Positions 1 to 10,481 are shown, counted from the first letter of the stretch. The stretch is 33,385 bases of DNA from Deltaproteobacteria bacterium (GCA_015489365.1 WFZW01000127.1:1-33385); one strand, 5' to 3'. Notes: generated by a model from the letters alone, not told the origin. A program made the numbers and translations.

Positions 1-410
1 AAATAGGGCCTTGGTACGATCACTTGGTCGCCGGGCTCTAGGATCGCCTTGAATATGATGTTGAGCCCCCCGGCAGCGCCGCAGGTCATTATGATTTCCT
101 CTTCGGAGACAGGTACCTGGTGTTCCCTTCCCACGAAGCCTGCCACCTTTTTCCTGGTCATGGGGATGCCGGCATTGGGCATATAGGCGTGAACGCCAGG
201 TGATCTGTCCGAGGCCGCCACTTCCAGGGCCTTCTGGAAGGCATCAGGCGGTGCCAGATCAGGGTTCCCAAGGCTGAAATCGCATACCTTGTCTGCCCCA
301 TATTTGGTCTTGAGGCGGGCCCCTTCCTCGAACATTTTCCTGATCCATGAGGATTTTTCCATAAATCCAAGCATTTTTGAGGAGATAGTAGTGGTATTAG
401 ATTGGTCCAT
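1..410 (-). CDS. PLP-dependent aminotransferase (class I/II), N-terminal fragment running off the left edge
   Basis: Manual translation of the minus strand from ATG at 410: MDQSNTTTISSKMLGFMEKSSWIRKMFEEGARLKTKYGADKVCDFSLGNPDLAPPDAFQKALEVAASDRSPGVHAYMPNAGIPMTRKKVAGFVGREHQVPVSEEEIIMTCGAAGGLNIIFKAILEPGDQVIVPRPY. Typical aminotransferase N-terminal motifs. Absent from the supplied ORF list because it has no stop inside the window. Confidence 0.88.
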   Translation of the reverse strand, partial: MDQSNTTTISSKMLGFMEKSSWIRKMFEEGARLKTKYGADKVCDFSLGNPDLAPPDAFQKALEVAASDRSPGVHAYMPNAGIPMTRKKVAGFVGREHQVPVSEEEIIMTCGAAGGLNIIFKAILEPGDQVIVPRPY

Positions 411-738
411 TGTTTCTTTTCTCCCTGGAATAACTATTTTAGCGTAACAGATCGGTATTTATTAAAGACTTTTTTGCCATGGACATACATAAATTTTTCT
501 TCATGCTCGAGCGGGCACGAAGAAGGTTCTAAATGTCTGCGGCAATGTGTTGACCGCAGGAAAGGATTACGTATATTTGGCCCTGGCCAGTAGGTCAGGA
601 ACAGTTGTCTCCTGTACCCTTTTGTAGGCCGTGGCTGAATAGATACCCCCTGGAAGTGAAAAGGGTTGGCCTTGAAGGAGAGGCCTATCAAGAATAGATG
701 TAGCATGCCATAGGCAAATACGCTATAAGGTCTTTACT

Positions 739-1419
739 ATGAAAATACAGATTGCACCATCAATTCTTTCCGCGGATTTTTCAAGGTTGGCAGAAGAGAT
801 ACAGGCAGTTGAACGTGTGGGTGCGGACCTTATCCATGTAGATGTGATGGATGGCCATTTTGTTCCCAATATTACTATTGGGCCCCTTGTGGTCAGGTCA
901 TTAAGGCCGGTTACAAGATTGCCCTTGGACGTTCATTTGATGATAGAGGAACCTGCCAGATACATAGATGACTTTGCACAGGCAGGCGCTGATTGGATAT
1001 CGGTACATGTGGAGGCATGTGTTCACCTACACAGGACGGTTCAGGCTATAAGGGCCCTTGGGATAAAGGCCGGGGTCGTGCTCAATCCGGCGACGAATCC
1101 ATGTGAACTGGAATACGTGCTTGACGATCTGGATTTTATACTCGTCATGGGAGTAAATCCGGGCTTTGGTGGACAGGATTTTATCCCATCGACATTGGAG
1201 AAAATCAGGGCCTTGAAGGAGATGTGCCGCAGAAAGGACAGGATTGTTCCCATAGAGGTAGATGGAGGGATAAATCCTGGAACCATAAAGGAGGTGGCTG
1301 CAGCCGGTGCGGATATATACGTGGCAGGATCGGCGGTATTTGGAGCCGGTAGCTATGAAGAGGCTATCAGGGAATTGCGTTTTTTGGCAAACGGAATCAA
1401 GACCTCGGGGATTAAATAA
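739..1419 (+). CDS. rpe: Ribulose-phosphate 3-epimerase
   Basis: [43 protein letters not shown] and EVDGGI motifs. Confidence 0.96.
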   Translation: MKIQIAPSILSADFSRLAEEIQAVERVGADLIHVDVMDGHFVPNITIGPLVVRSLRPVTRLPLDVHLMIEEPARYIDDFAQAGADWISVHVEACVHLHRTVQAIRALGIKAGVVLNPATNPCELEYVLDDLDFILVMGVNPGFGGQDFIPSTLEKIRALKEMCRRKDRIVPIEVDGGINPGTIKEVAAAGADIYVAGSAVFGAGSYEEAIRELRFLANGIKTSGIK

Positions 1420-1560
1420 AGGCAATGTGGATTTGCAAGGTTGAATCCACATCTTTAGGCAGCATGTTGCCTGGATATGACGCCGCGTTTTTTATGTTAT
1501 ACCCTAATCGGTTCCCTTTTGGGTCAATTGCGGGCATGCAAGGACAAAGAGCAGAGATTC

Positions 1561-1695
1561 CCAGCGGTACATTTTAATACATTGTTGTGTCTGTCCCGGG
1601 AATGCGGTTACCGCAAAAATCCATCCTGAATCAGGGATGTATCTTCATACCCTGGGGGGGGTAGCGTAAAGGATACGGGCTGTATGAAGGTTTGG
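1561..1695 (+). repeat. Dispersed structured intergenic element, copy 1
   Basis: Shares GGGAATG..GGTTACCG, TGTATCTTCATAC and AGGATACGGGCTGTATGAAGGTTTGG with the other copies; CTTCATAC/GTATGAAG pairing. Confidence 0.7.
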
Positions 1696-1697
1696 AT

Positions 1698-1730
1698 TTA
1701 AAAAGGGGGGAAGCACCCCCCTTTTTTAAA
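1698..1730. terminator. Bidirectional rho-independent terminator
   Basis: TTAAAAAGGGGGG-aagca-CCCCCCTTTTTTAAA perfect hairpin with T/A tracts on both sides, between convergent rpe (+) and the small protein gene (-). Confidence 0.85.
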
Positions 1731-1741
1731 ATCTAAAGGGA

Positions 1742-1948
1742 TTAACAACCTTCTACAGCGGCCGCCCTCTTGATCTTGATTTTTACGTTGTCACCAACCT
1801 TGGCCTTGCATTTCCCCTTGATCTTGACGACCATTTCCTTCCCTTCCATCTTGACGACCTGGCCCTTACAATGAGCAGCGAGGCTGACTCCAGACATACC
1901 AAGTGTAAAAAGTAAGGCTATAGTGAGTGATGTAATCTTCTTGCGCAT
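1742..1948 (-). CDS. Small exported protein of 68 aa, function unknown
   Basis: MRKKITSLTIALLFTLGMSGVSLAAHCKGQVVKMEGKEMVVKIKGKCKAKVGDNVKIKIKRAAAVEGC: clear signal peptide and a Lys-rich beta-like domain. GGAGGG RBS-like sequence upstream. Start chosen at 1948, not 2110. Confidence 0.72.
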   Translation of the reverse strand: MRKKITSLTIALLFTLGMSGVSLAAHCKGQVVKMEGKEMVVKIKGKCKAKVGDNVKIKIKRAAAVEGC

Positions 1949-2135
1949 ATTTCCCTCCTTGTTTTTTGGGTCACCAGGCGTTAAATAAAAGACCTTGGCG
2001 AGGCTTATCTTGTAACATTTTTTACTATACGAGTATAGGTCCTGTGTCAAGCCTTGATTTTTTATTCGAAAATACATTTTTTTTGATTGGCCATGGACAC
2101 ACAAGGACATATACGGACAAAAGGTAAAATGTTTT

Positions 2136-2275
2136 CAGTGGCGTATTTTCATACTTCGTTGTGCCCGCCCAGGGAATGGCAGTTACCGTGAAAATATGCC
2201 TTGGCTAAGGGCTGTATTTTTTTTCATTTCCAGGGGAGAGCAGCACGGAGGATACGGGCTGTATGAAGGTTTGGG
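2136..2275 (+). repeat. Dispersed structured intergenic element, copy 2
   Basis: GGCGTATTTTCA...TGAAAATATGCC 12-bp pairing, GGGAATGGCAGTTACCGTGAAAATA, GCAGC-ACGGAGGATACGG-GCTGT hairpin, TATGAAGGTTTGG. Confidence 0.75.
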
Positions 2276-2326
2276 ATAAGGGTTTGATGTTAAGAGGGTG
2301 TCTGGTAACCATCTGCGCAATCCGAG

Positions 2327-3793
2327 TTGATGGGCCAGGTGCCAGGAGCCAAAACGAAGAAGATGATTTGTTCAGGCACTCAGTTGATGGCCTTGATTGA
2401 TACCACAGACCATGAAAACAAGGGCAGCGGATTGAGACTAATACTCGATTTGGCCGTAAAGCTCAATAGTGCCTTTCTCAAGGCAAGCCAACTTGATGAT
2501 ATCTTGAAGGCCGTCTTGGTGGGGGTGACCGCTGGTGAAGGGCTTGGCTTTAACAGGGCCTTTTTGTTTACGATAAATGCAAAGGGAAAGAAAATCGAAG
2601 GCAAGCTTGCCATAGGTCCGTCTAGTCCGGAAGAGGCAGGTGTGATATGGGGCGAAATCTCCCAGAAAAGGCTTTCCCTCTTCGAGATCCTCGATAACGT
2701 CCGTGATGCATTGTTTGATCCCAACCATCCACTAAATCTGTTGGTAAGGCAGGTGGTCGTGCCATTGACCAATACGGAGCACGTCTTTGTCAGGGCGATC
2801 AAGGAAAGGAACGCCTTCCACGTATGTGATAATGGAGCACCTGATGCGCTGGATCTATCCAGGGCATTTTGCGAGGATGTATGCAATATCTTGAATGTAA
2901 AGGACTTTGCTGTTGCGCCCCTATACACTCAGGAGGAGGCATTCGGGTTGATAGTTGCAGACAATGCCATTACCCATGTACCGATCTATGCAAGCAATGT
3001 GGAGGCACTGCATCTTTTTTCATCCCTGGCCTCTATGGCCATATGCCAGATCAACATGATTGCGGCGTTGGAGGAGAAGATTGCCCAGTTAAAGGAACTT
3101 AATGCCATAGTAGAAAGGGACAAGGATGCATTGATTGAGGCAGAAAGATACGCTGCGCTTGGCCGTATGGCCGATCAACTGGTCCACGAAATAAGGAATC
3201 CTGTTTCTGTGATAGGTGGGATGGCAAAGATCTTACAGCGAAAGGTAGATAACCCTTCACTCAGGGCCTATGTAGATAATATAGCCAGCCAGGCAGGAAG
3301 GTTGGAGCAGATTCTGTCCGAGTTGCTCGATTTTTCCGTCCGGTTGCAACTAAATATTGAAGATGTGTATCTGTATCAGTTGGTTAATGCCTCTATAAAT
3401 CTCTTCCATGGAGAGATCGAAAGACACAATGTGGCCTTACATGTTTATATGCCAGATGAGGAACCTGTAATCAAGATAGACAGACTGGTATTTCAGCAGG
3501 CCTTCATGAACATACTCAAAAATGCCATCGAGGCCATGCCGGACGGAGGCATGTTACTTGTAACCGTGGATGTTAAGGATAATATGGTTGAGATCCAGGT
3601 TACAGATACAGGGCTTGGTATTGCCAAGGGTCATCTCGCCAAGGCGGATGAGCCGTTTTTTACGACAAAGACCCATTCCATGGGCTTGGGGTTGAGCCTG
3701 GCGAAACGCGCTATAGAAAGTCATGGCGGTGCATTGTGCCTTTCCAGGAATAAATTCGGCGGTACCACTGCTTCCATAACCTTGCCCCTGTGA
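2327..3793 (+). CDS. GAF-domain sensor histidine kinase
   Basis: HEIRNPVSVIGGMAKIL (H-box), NILKNAIEAMPDGG (N-box), VTDTGLGI and MGLGLSLAKRAIESHGG (G-boxes); GAF-like N-terminus. The true start may be slightly downstream. Confidence 0.92.
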   Translation: MMGQVPGAKTKKMICSGTQLMALIDTTDHENKGSGLRLILDLAVKLNSAFLKASQLDDILKAVLVGVTAGEGLGFNRAFLFTINAKGKKIEGKLAIGPSSPEEAGVIWGEISQKRLSLFEILDNVRDALFDPNHPLNLLVRQVVVPLTNTEHVFVRAIKERNAFHVCDNGAPDALDLSRAFCEDVCNILNVKDFAVAPLYTQEEAFGLIVADNAITHVPIYASNVEALHLFSSLASMAICQINMIAALEEKIAQLKELNAIVERDKDALIEAERYAALGRMADQLVHEIRNPVSVIGGMAKILQRKVDNPSLRAYVDNIASQAGRLEQILSELLDFSVRLQLNIEDVYLYQLVNASINLFHGEIERHNVALHVYMPDEEPVIKIDRLVFQQAFMNILKNAIEAMPDGGMLLVTVDVKDNMVEIQVTDTGLGIAKGHLAKADEPFFTTKTHSMGLGLSLAKRAIESHGGALCLSRNKFGGTTASITLPL

Positions 3794-3809
3794 ACCCGAT
3801 GGACTTGCG

Positions 3810-4598
3810 ATGGAAAAGATAGATTATCTGGTCGACACCCATGCCCATTTGGATATGCCTCCACTTAATGGTGAGATTGACAGGGTACTTGATAGGGCAA
3901 AGATCAATCAGGTGGGGCAGGTGATCAGCGTGGGTATTGATTTGGACAGCTCGAAAGAGGCAGTCAGGATTGCCGCAGAATATGAACCGGTATTTGCCGC
4001 CATTGGTATACATCCCCATGAGGCCAAAAATGTCCAGCAGGAGGATTTCGAAAGACTTCAGGGTATGGCCTCGCTACAGGAGGTGGTGGCATGGGGAGAG
4101 ATCGGTTTGGACTTCTTCAAGGAATATTCCCCACCTGATATGCAGCGGAGGGTTTTTGAAGAGCAGCTCGATCTGGCCACGCGGGTTGGATTGCCGGTAA
4201 TAATCCATGACAGGGACGCCCATGATGCAGTCGTGGAGATATTGGGTAACTATGCAGGCCAGGGCCTGAAAGGGGTTTTCCATTGTTTTTCAGGCGGCAT
4301 GGATCTCGCTAGAAAGGTCTTGGATCTTGGCCTTTATATCTCTATTACTGGGGTAGTTACCTTCCCCAAATCCAGACAATTGCAGGATGCAGTCAGATAT
4401 GTTCCGATTGACCGCTTATTGGTGGAGACGGATTCTCCCTTCCTGTCCCCTGTGCCCTTCAGAGGGAAGCCAAATGAGCCGGCCAGGGTGGCAATCGTGG
4501 CAAAGACCGTTGCACATCTCAAAGATTTGAGTATCCAGGAGGTGGCCCATTGGACGACAGCCAATGCAAGGGCCCTTTTCGGACTGCCGCGGATCTGA
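3810..4598 (+). CDS. tatD: TatD family metal-dependent hydrolase
   Basis: VDTHAHLDMPP, AAIGIHPHEA, WGEIGLDFF, PVIIHDRDAHDA, FHCFSGG, LLVETDSPFLSPVPFRGKPNEPA. Confidence 0.95.
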   Translation: MEKIDYLVDTHAHLDMPPLNGEIDRVLDRAKINQVGQVISVGIDLDSSKEAVRIAAEYEPVFAAIGIHPHEAKNVQQEDFERLQGMASLQEVVAWGEIGLDFFKEYSPPDMQRRVFEEQLDLATRVGLPVIIHDRDAHDAVVEILGNYAGQGLKGVFHCFSGGMDLARKVLDLGLYISITGVVTFPKSRQLQDAVRYVPIDRLLVETDSPFLSPVPFRGKPNEPARVAIVAKTVAHLKDLSIQEVAHWTTANARALFGLPRI

Positions 4599-5170
4599 TA
4601 TTGGCCTCTGCCTCTCCCAGGAGAAAGAGGCTACTGTCTGGGTTGGGGATCCGATTCAGGGTGCTCGTAAATCCGGAAGAGGAACCACTGCCGACCGAGG
4701 ATATTATCCCCGAGGATTTTGTCCTTGGGAATGCGCGGCTTAAGGCCTTGGGTGTAGGGAAAAGATATCCAGGTTCAGTCACCCTTGGTGCAGATACGAT
4801 AGTGGTGTCAGATGGCAGGATATTGGGAAAACCCAGGGACCATAAAGATGCCTTCGAGATGCTTTCCGGCCTGGTAGGAAAGACACACGAGGTAGTCACC
4901 GGATGCCATATTTGTTGGCCATCAAGAGAGATTAACATAGATATGATATCAATGACCAGGGTCAGTCTTTCTGTATACGGTCAGGACGTGATCCGGGCAT
5001 ATGTGGCCACTGGTGAGCCGTTGGACAAGGCTGGCAGCTACGCGATTCAGGGCATAGGGGCATTCCTGGTGAAATCCATAAGAGGGTCCTATACCAATGT
5101 GGTCGGATTGCCCATGAATGATGTAGTGAGGACGTTGATGGATATAGGCGTTCTGGAGACGAGGATTTAG
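4550..5170 (+). CDS. maf: Maf-family nucleotide pyrophosphatase
   Basis: LILASASPRRKRLLSGLGI, ADTIVVSDGRILGKP, TGEPLDKAGSYAIQGIGAFLVKSIRGSYTNVVGLP. The start overlaps tatD and is uncertain. Confidence 0.94.
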   Translation: MDDSQCKGPFRTAADLILASASPRRKRLLSGLGIRFRVLVNPEEEPLPTEDIIPEDFVLGNARLKALGVGKRYPGSVTLGADTIVVSDGRILGKPRDHKDAFEMLSGLVGKTHEVVTGCHICWPSREINIDMISMTRVSLSVYGQDVIRAYVATGEPLDKAGSYAIQGIGAFLVKSIRGSYTNVVGLPMNDVVRTLMDIGVLETRI

Positions 5171-5173
5171 TAG

Positions 5174-5866
5174 ATGCCTTGCTTGGAATTTCAAGAGATC
5201 AACCGGCGGATACGCGCTGCTGCCCAGAGGGCCAATCGTTCTCCTGAGGATATAAGGCTGCTTGCAGTTACCAAGACAAGGTCTCCGGATGTGGTTAGGA
5301 GTGCATATGGCTGTGGACAGCACCTTTTTGGAGAAAATTATATCCAGGAGGCCGTTTCAAAGTTATCTAATCTTGAGGACCTGCGCCCCTTCACAAGATG
5401 GCATTTCATAGGGCATCTTCAACGAAATAAGGCCAAGTTGGCAGCCGATTTGTTCGATTGTGTGGAAACAATTGATTCCATAAAATTGGCAAGGACACTG
5501 GATAGACACAGTAGGGCGTGCGGAAAGGTCCTTGACGTGCTGCTCCAGGTGAATATTGCAGGTGATCCGGCAAAATCGGGCCTTGCTCCAGGGCAGTTGC
5601 CTGAGATTCTAGAAAACATATTGGATCTTGAAAACATACGGGTAAAGGGCCTCATGACGATTCCCCCCTGGTCAACCGAGGCAGAGGGGGCGAGAAGGTG
5701 GTTTCGCGCCCTGCGTGACCTCAGGGATGAAATGGTCCGGGAGTTTGGGGAGGATTGCGGGCTTAGGGAGCTTTCCATGGGCATGACCCACGATTTCGAG
5801 GTGGCAATCGAGGAAGGCGCTACCATAGTTCGTATAGGAACGGCCCTGTTTGGTCCCAGAAGGTGA
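5174..5866 (+). CDS. yggS: YggS/PROSC family PLP-binding protein
   Basis: LLAVTKTRSPDVVRSAYGCGQHLFGENYIQEA, WHFIGHLQRNKAK, LLQVNIAGDPAKSG, LSMGMTHDFEVAIEEGATIVRIGTALFGPR. Confidence 0.95.
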   Translation: MPCLEFQEINRRIRAAAQRANRSPEDIRLLAVTKTRSPDVVRSAYGCGQHLFGENYIQEAVSKLSNLEDLRPFTRWHFIGHLQRNKAKLAADLFDCVETIDSIKLARTLDRHSRACGKVLDVLLQVNIAGDPAKSGLAPGQLPEILENILDLENIRVKGLMTIPPWSTEAEGARRWFRALRDLRDEMVREFGEDCGLRELSMGMTHDFEVAIEEGATIVRIGTALFGPRR

Positions 5867-5885
5867 AGGAGCAAGGACAAAGGAT

Positions 5886-6260
5886 ATGTACGAGGTATTC
5901 ATAAAGACCCATTTTTCATCAGCCCACTTTTTGCGCAATTATCCAGGCAATTGCGAGCATCTTCATGGTCACAACTGGGAGGTTAGGGTTGCCGTCAGGG
6001 CCGGCAGTCTAAATGGTATCGATGTGGCCATTGATTTTAGGGATCTTAAGAGGATAGTGGGGCAGATAATGTCTGAACTTGATCATATCAATTTGAACGA
6101 TCACCCAGCCTTTCAGGACCATAATCCCTCATCTGAACGCATCGCTGAATATATCTATGACCGCGTGAAGGAGGAGCTTGGTTCGTTCCCACATGTTTCC
6201 ATGGCCAGTGTCACGGTTTGTGAGACACCCAAATCGGGCGTGACCTTTTCAGAAGATTAG
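5886..6260 (+). CDS. queD: 6-carboxytetrahydropterin synthase (QueD)
   Basis: FSSAHFLRNYPGNCEHLHGHNWEVRV, DFRDLK, LDHINLNDHPAF. Confidence 0.93.
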   Translation: MYEVFIKTHFSSAHFLRNYPGNCEHLHGHNWEVRVAVRAGSLNGIDVAIDFRDLKRIVGQIMSELDHINLNDHPAFQDHNPSSERIAEYIYDRVKEELGSFPHVSMASVTVCETPKSGVTFSED

Positions 6261-6269
6261 AGGGCCTTG

Positions 6270-6914
6270 ATGCCGTCCCGATTGAAGGTTTGCGAGACCT
6301 TCCTCAGTATCCAGGGTGAAGGGGCCTTGGTAGGTTATCCATGTTTTTTTATCAGGCTTACCGGCTGCAATCTCAGATGCACTTACTGCGATACTAGTTA
6401 TGCCTATCACGAGGGAGAGATGCTATCGGTGGATTCGCTGGTGGAAAGGGCCATACAAAGCAGGGCCTCCCTAGTAGAGATTACCGGTGGGGAACCCCTG
6501 GTACAGGGTTCTGTATACCGCCTTATGGAGCGTCTTGTCGCGGTTCGTAAAACGGTTCTTCTCGAAACCAATGGGAGTATTGATCTTTCTATGGTACCCA
6601 GAAGGGTGATTAAGATCGTGGACATGAAGACCCCTGGAAGCGGTATGGATAGGCATTGGCATCGTAATAATCTCAGGTGGATAGGGGCCAAAGACCAGTT
6701 GAAATTTGTTATTACCGATCGCTATGACTATGAATGGGCTGTCAGGCAGATCCAAAGGTTCCGGCTTACAGATTTTACCCAGGTCATCATTTCTCCATGC
6801 TGGGGGCGTCAAGATCCGGCTGAGCTTGCCAGGTGGGTGGTGGAAGATGCCAAAGATGTGCGTTTTCAGCTACAACTCCATAAGATCCTTTGGGGTGACA
6901 AAAGGGGCGTATAG
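6270..6914 (+). CDS. queE: 7-carboxy-7-deazaguanine synthase (QueE), radical SAM
   Basis: ETFLSIQGEGALVGYPCFFIRLTGCNLRCTYCDTSYA, EITGGEPLVQ, LLETNGS. Confidence 0.94.
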   Translation: MPSRLKVCETFLSIQGEGALVGYPCFFIRLTGCNLRCTYCDTSYAYHEGEMLSVDSLVERAIQSRASLVEITGGEPLVQGSVYRLMERLVAVRKTVLLETNGSIDLSMVPRRVIKIVDMKTPGSGMDRHWHRNNLRWIGAKDQLKFVITDRYDYEWAVRQIQRFRLTDFTQVIISPCWGRQDPAELARWVVEDAKDVRFQLQLHKILWGDKRGV

Positions 6915-7154
6915 AGAGGCCATGGGTATGGATGGTAAATTTTAACATTATTTGATCTCCAATCCTTTGAGGTGACCAGACCTTATTTTATTGGGAAGGT
7001 TAGGCCTTTTTTGTACGTTTTGGTAGTAACTATTTGAATCTACAAGTATTTTTTTGAAATTTGATGCAATTAGAATAGAGGGGAAGCACTTAATTCATCG
7101 GTAAGGTTACTGGTAAATAATAAGAGACAAAAAAGACAAGCTATTCAAAAGGCG

Positions 7155-7183
7155 TTGACAGAATTGACCAAATAATGTAAAAG
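7155..7183 (+). promoter_or_regulatory. Candidate sigma70-like promoter for the atp operon
   Basis: TTGACA (7155-7160), 17-nt spacer, TAAAAG (7178-7183) in the AT-rich gap upstream of atpF'. Confidence 0.35.
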
Positions 7184-7272
7184 CTTCCAGTAGAATTTTC
7201 TGAATGGTGCTTCATTTTTCTTAAGCTCCTAGATTTATTGGTTGTTTAGCCTTCGGGGGGAAGGAGAACAAT

Positions 7273-7698
7273 ATGATTACACTTGATTGGTCATTCTGGG
7301 CTCAGCTGATCAGTGCCCTGATAATGATGGCGCTCCTGAATTCAATGCTGTACAAGCCGATGAGGCGCATGTTGCAGAAACGTGAAGAAAAGATGTCCAC
7401 GATCCGCAGCGACGTGGAGAAGTTTGAGCGAAACGCCAAGCAGCTTCTGGAGAATTTTGAGAAAAAGATGAGTGAGGCCAGGCTTGCTGGCAAAAAGGAG
7501 ATGGAGAAGCTAAAGGATGAGGCCAGGAAGACGGAGGGTGAGTTGATGGAGGCCGCATCCAAGGAGGCCCAAGAAAAGAAATCGCAATTGTTGGCAGAGC
7601 TTACCAGCCAGATCGAGGCAGCTAGGAAGGAACTTCAGGCCAAGGCCGAGTCCTTCGCTGTTGAGATCGCCCAAAAATTGCTGGGGAGGGCTGTATAA
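7273..7698 (+). CDS. atpF': F1Fo ATP synthase subunit b' (second b-type subunit)
   Basis: Short N-terminal TM helix then a long charged coiled coil; first gene of the atp cluster. Confidence 0.88.
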   Translation: MITLDWSFWAQLISALIMMALLNSMLYKPMRRMLQKREEKMSTIRSDVEKFERNAKQLLENFEKKMSEARLAGKKEMEKLKDEARKTEGELMEAASKEAQEKKSQLLAELTSQIEAARKELQAKAESFAVEIAQKLLGRAV

Positions 7699-8390
7699 TG
7701 TCTTGTCGCCTTCTACGCATATTCCTAGTTTTGGTCGCATGTTGTTCATTGATGTTCATTTTTGTCCCTGGGACGCTCTGTGCTGCTGCTGAAAACGAAA
7801 TGGGCACCCAGGTCTCGGATATGCACGGGGCCGCTGATGCGGCAGGCGGGCATATGGAGGCTACCCATAAGGCAGGGCATGAGGAGCACGGGCGTTTTGG
7901 TATTACCCATACCCAGTTGATGAACTTTATATGGCACTGCTTGAATTTTACCCTCCTGGTCATCATCCTTGTAAAATTTCTCAAAAAACCTATTGTGGAT
8001 GCCCTGCATGGGAGGACAGAGTCCATTAGGGCGGCCTTTGACGAACTGGCGGCCCAAAAGGCTGAGGCCGAGCGTCAATATGCAGAATATGAACGTAAGT
8101 TGTCAGGTATGGATGCCGAGGCCGACAGGATACTTAAAAGTTTTATAGAACAGGGACAGGCAGAGAAGGAAAAGATAATTGCCCAGGCCAAGGAGACGGC
8201 CGAAAGGATCAAGGCTCAGGCAGAATTCTATATTCAGCAAGAGTTGGAAAAGGCCAAGACCGAGTTGCGTGAAGAGGTCGCTGATATGGCGGTAAAGATG
8301 GCCGAGGAATTGGTGAAGAAAAATCTGACAGAGCAGGATCATCATAAGCTCATCAGTGAATATCTTGAAAGGGTGGTGCAAAAAAATTGA
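7698..8390 (+). CDS. atpF: F1Fo ATP synthase subunit b with signal-like and His-rich N-terminal extension
   Basis: HTQLMNFIWHCLNFTLLVIILVKFLKKPIVDAL plus coiled coil; atpH follows with a 4-bp overlap. Confidence 0.92.
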   Translation: MSCRLLRIFLVLVACCSLMFIFVPGTLCAAAENEMGTQVSDMHGAADAAGGHMEATHKAGHEEHGRFGITHTQLMNFIWHCLNFTLLVIILVKFLKKPIVDALHGRTESIRAAFDELAAQKAEAERQYAEYERKLSGMDAEADRILKSFIEQGQAEKEKIIAQAKETAERIKAQAEFYIQQELEKAKTELREEVADMAVKMAEELVKKNLTEQDHHKLISEYLERVVQKN

Positions 8391-8938
8391 TAAGCACAGT
8401 ATTAGCTAGAAGGTATGCCAAGGCCCTTTTCGCTGTGGCCAAAGAGGAAAAGAGCCTGGAGGCCTACAGCAAGGCGATACAGGCAATTGGTACCTTATTA
8501 GCAGAAAACCCGGATGTGGAATCGGCTCTGGAAAGCCCGGTGGTCTCTCCTGAGATCAAAGAAGAGATCGTGGAGTACATAATCAAGGCGATCCAAGTAA
8601 AGGAACCGCTGGCAAATTTTCTCAGGCTTTTGGTGGAGCGGCGACGGATTCAGCACCTGCGAATCATTGCGGAATCCTTTCAAGAACTCATGGATGAAGA
8701 GATGGGGGTCATCCGGGCAAGGGTTGTAACGGCTGTGCCGTTACCGGCCGAACTCAAGAAAAAGGTGGCGGAGGTTTTATCCAAAGTTACGGGGAAGACG
8801 GTTGCATTGGTGACGGAAGAAGACCCCACCATCATCGGCGGTGTGGTAGCCCATGTCGGCGATATGGTTTGGGATGGAAGTATAAGAAGCCAGCTTCAGG
8901 GCTTTAAAGAATCCATAGGGAGGGGCGAGATAGGATAA
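8387..8938 (+). CDS. atpH: F1Fo ATP synthase subunit delta
   Basis: [19 protein letters not shown]-terminal [22 protein letters not shown]. Confidence 0.95.
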   Translation: MISTVLARRYAKALFAVAKEEKSLEAYSKAIQAIGTLLAENPDVESALESPVVSPEIKEEIVEYIIKAIQVKEPLANFLRLLVERRRIQHLRIIAESFQELMDEEMGVIRARVVTAVPLPAELKKKVAEVLSKVTGKTVALVTEEDPTIIGGVVAHVGDMVWDGSIRSQLQGFKESIGRGEIG

Positions 8939-10461
8939 TGGCACAGATAAAGGCATCTGAAATAAGTGATATCATAAAGAAAAAGATTCAGGAATTTGAG
9001 AAGACCGTAGATCTGGCTGAAACAGGCACCGTGTTATCGGTCGGTGACAATATCGCCAGGGTCTATGGTGTGCGTAACTGTATGGCCATGGAACTCCTGG
9101 AATTTCCCGGGGGGATTATGGGTGTCGCCCTGAACCTAGAGCAAGACAACGTGGGTGTCGCCGTCATGGGTGATTGTGCCAAGATCAAGGAAGGTGATCT
9201 GGTCAAAAGGACGGGAAGGATTGCCCAGGTTCCAGTAGGCGAGGCGATGCTAGGGCGCGTGGTCGATGCGCTTGGTAATCCGATAGATGGCAAGGGCCCA
9301 ATAAACGCGAAGGAATTCCGTAGAATAGAAGAAAAGGCCCCGGGTGTTATCGCCAGAAAGCCTGTGCATGAACCGTGCTATACTGGCCTTAAGGCAGTCG
9401 ATGCCATGACCCCTGTTGGAAGGGGCCAGAGGGAGCTGATAATTGGAGATAGGCAGATAGGCAAAACGGCCATCTGTGTCGATGCCATTATCGCCCAGAA
9501 GGAGACCGATGTCTATTGTATCTATGTAGCCGTTGGCCAGAAGCAGGCTACAGTAGCCCTGGTGGTCGAGGCCCTCCGCAGACATGGTGCCATGGATTAC
9601 ACCACGGTGGTTGCGGCAAGTGCAAGTGAGCCTGCATCCCTTCAATATCTTTCGGCGTTTGCAGGTTGCGCCATGGGGGAATATTTCCGGGATAATGGCA
9701 AGCACGCCCTGATCATCTATGACGATCTATCAAAACAGGCGGTTTCCTACCGCGAGCTTTCACTCCTTCTTCGGCGTCCTCCAGGACGTGAGGCATATCC
9801 AGGCGATATATTTTATAACCACTCCAGGTTGCTGGAACGCGCCGCCAAGCTAAACGACGACCTGGGGGCGGGAAGCCTTACTGCCTTGCCCATCATTGAG
9901 ACCCAACAGGGTGACGTTTCCGCTTACATCCCAACAAACGTTATTTCGATCACAGACGGGCAGGTATACCTTGAGCCTTCCCTGTTCTTTGCAGGGGTAA
10001 GGCCGGCTATCAACGTAGGTCTATCCGTATCGCGGGTTGGTGGTGCTGCCCAGGTAAAGGCCATGAAACAGGTGGCTGGTACCCTAAGGCTCGATCTTGC
10101 CCAGTACAGGGAGCTTGCCGCCTTTGCCCAGTTTGGAAGCGATTTGGACAAGGCTACACAGCAGCAGTTGAATCGTGGTGAGCGCCTTGTGGAGCTCCTC
10201 AAGCAACCGCAATATCAACCATTGCCCATGGAGAAGCAGGTGGTAGCCCTTTTTGCCGGTACCAAGGGCTTGTTGGATCCATTGCCGGTATCCTCAATTC
10301 AAGAGTTCGAAAAGGAGCTGTATGACTTCGTGGAAAAGAAGCATCCAGAGATATTTTCAGAACTCAAGGAAAAGGAGGTTATCAGCGAGGCACTTGAGAA
10401 GAAGATGAGGTCCGCAATAGAGGAGTGCGTCCAGGAGTTCAAGACGACTCATAACCTTTAG
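8938..10461 (+). CDS. atpA: F1Fo ATP synthase subunit alpha
   Basis: [15 protein letters not shown] (Walker A), [48 protein letters not shown]. Confidence 0.98.
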   Translation: MAQIKASEISDIIKKKIQEFEKTVDLAETGTVLSVGDNIARVYGVRNCMAMELLEFPGGIMGVALNLEQDNVGVAVMGDCAKIKEGDLVKRTGRIAQVPVGEAMLGRVVDALGNPIDGKGPINAKEFRRIEEKAPGVIARKPVHEPCYTGLKAVDAMTPVGRGQRELIIGDRQIGKTAICVDAIIAQKETDVYCIYVAVGQKQATVALVVEALRRHGAMDYTTVVAASASEPASLQYLSAFAGCAMGEYFRDNGKHALIIYDDLSKQAVSYRELSLLLRRPPGREAYPGDIFYNHSRLLERAAKLNDDLGAGSLTALPIIETQQGDVSAYIPTNVISITDGQVYLEPSLFFAGVRPAINVGLSVSRVGGAAQVKAMKQVAGTLRLDLAQYRELAAFAQFGSDLDKATQQQLNRGERLVELLKQPQYQPLPMEKQVVALFAGTKGLLDPLPVSSIQEFEKELYDFVEKKHPEIFSELKEKEVISEALEKKMRSAIEECVQEFKTTHNL

Positions 10462-10481
10462 CAAAAGAGGGCTGTTGTTAG

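Noticed and set aside
434-706. 90-aa minus-strand ORF in the rpe upstream gap
   Set aside because: No recognisable domain or signal peptide and no convincing RBS; treated as intergenic.
1654-1661. Another G8 run, considered as a further phase-variable tract
   Set aside because: It lies in non-coding repeat copy 1, with no reading frame to switch.
1561-2275. Two neighbouring repeat copies considered as a CRISPR-like or tandem array
   Set aside because: Copies are long, divergent, separated by a gene and irregularly spaced; no cas genes in the window.
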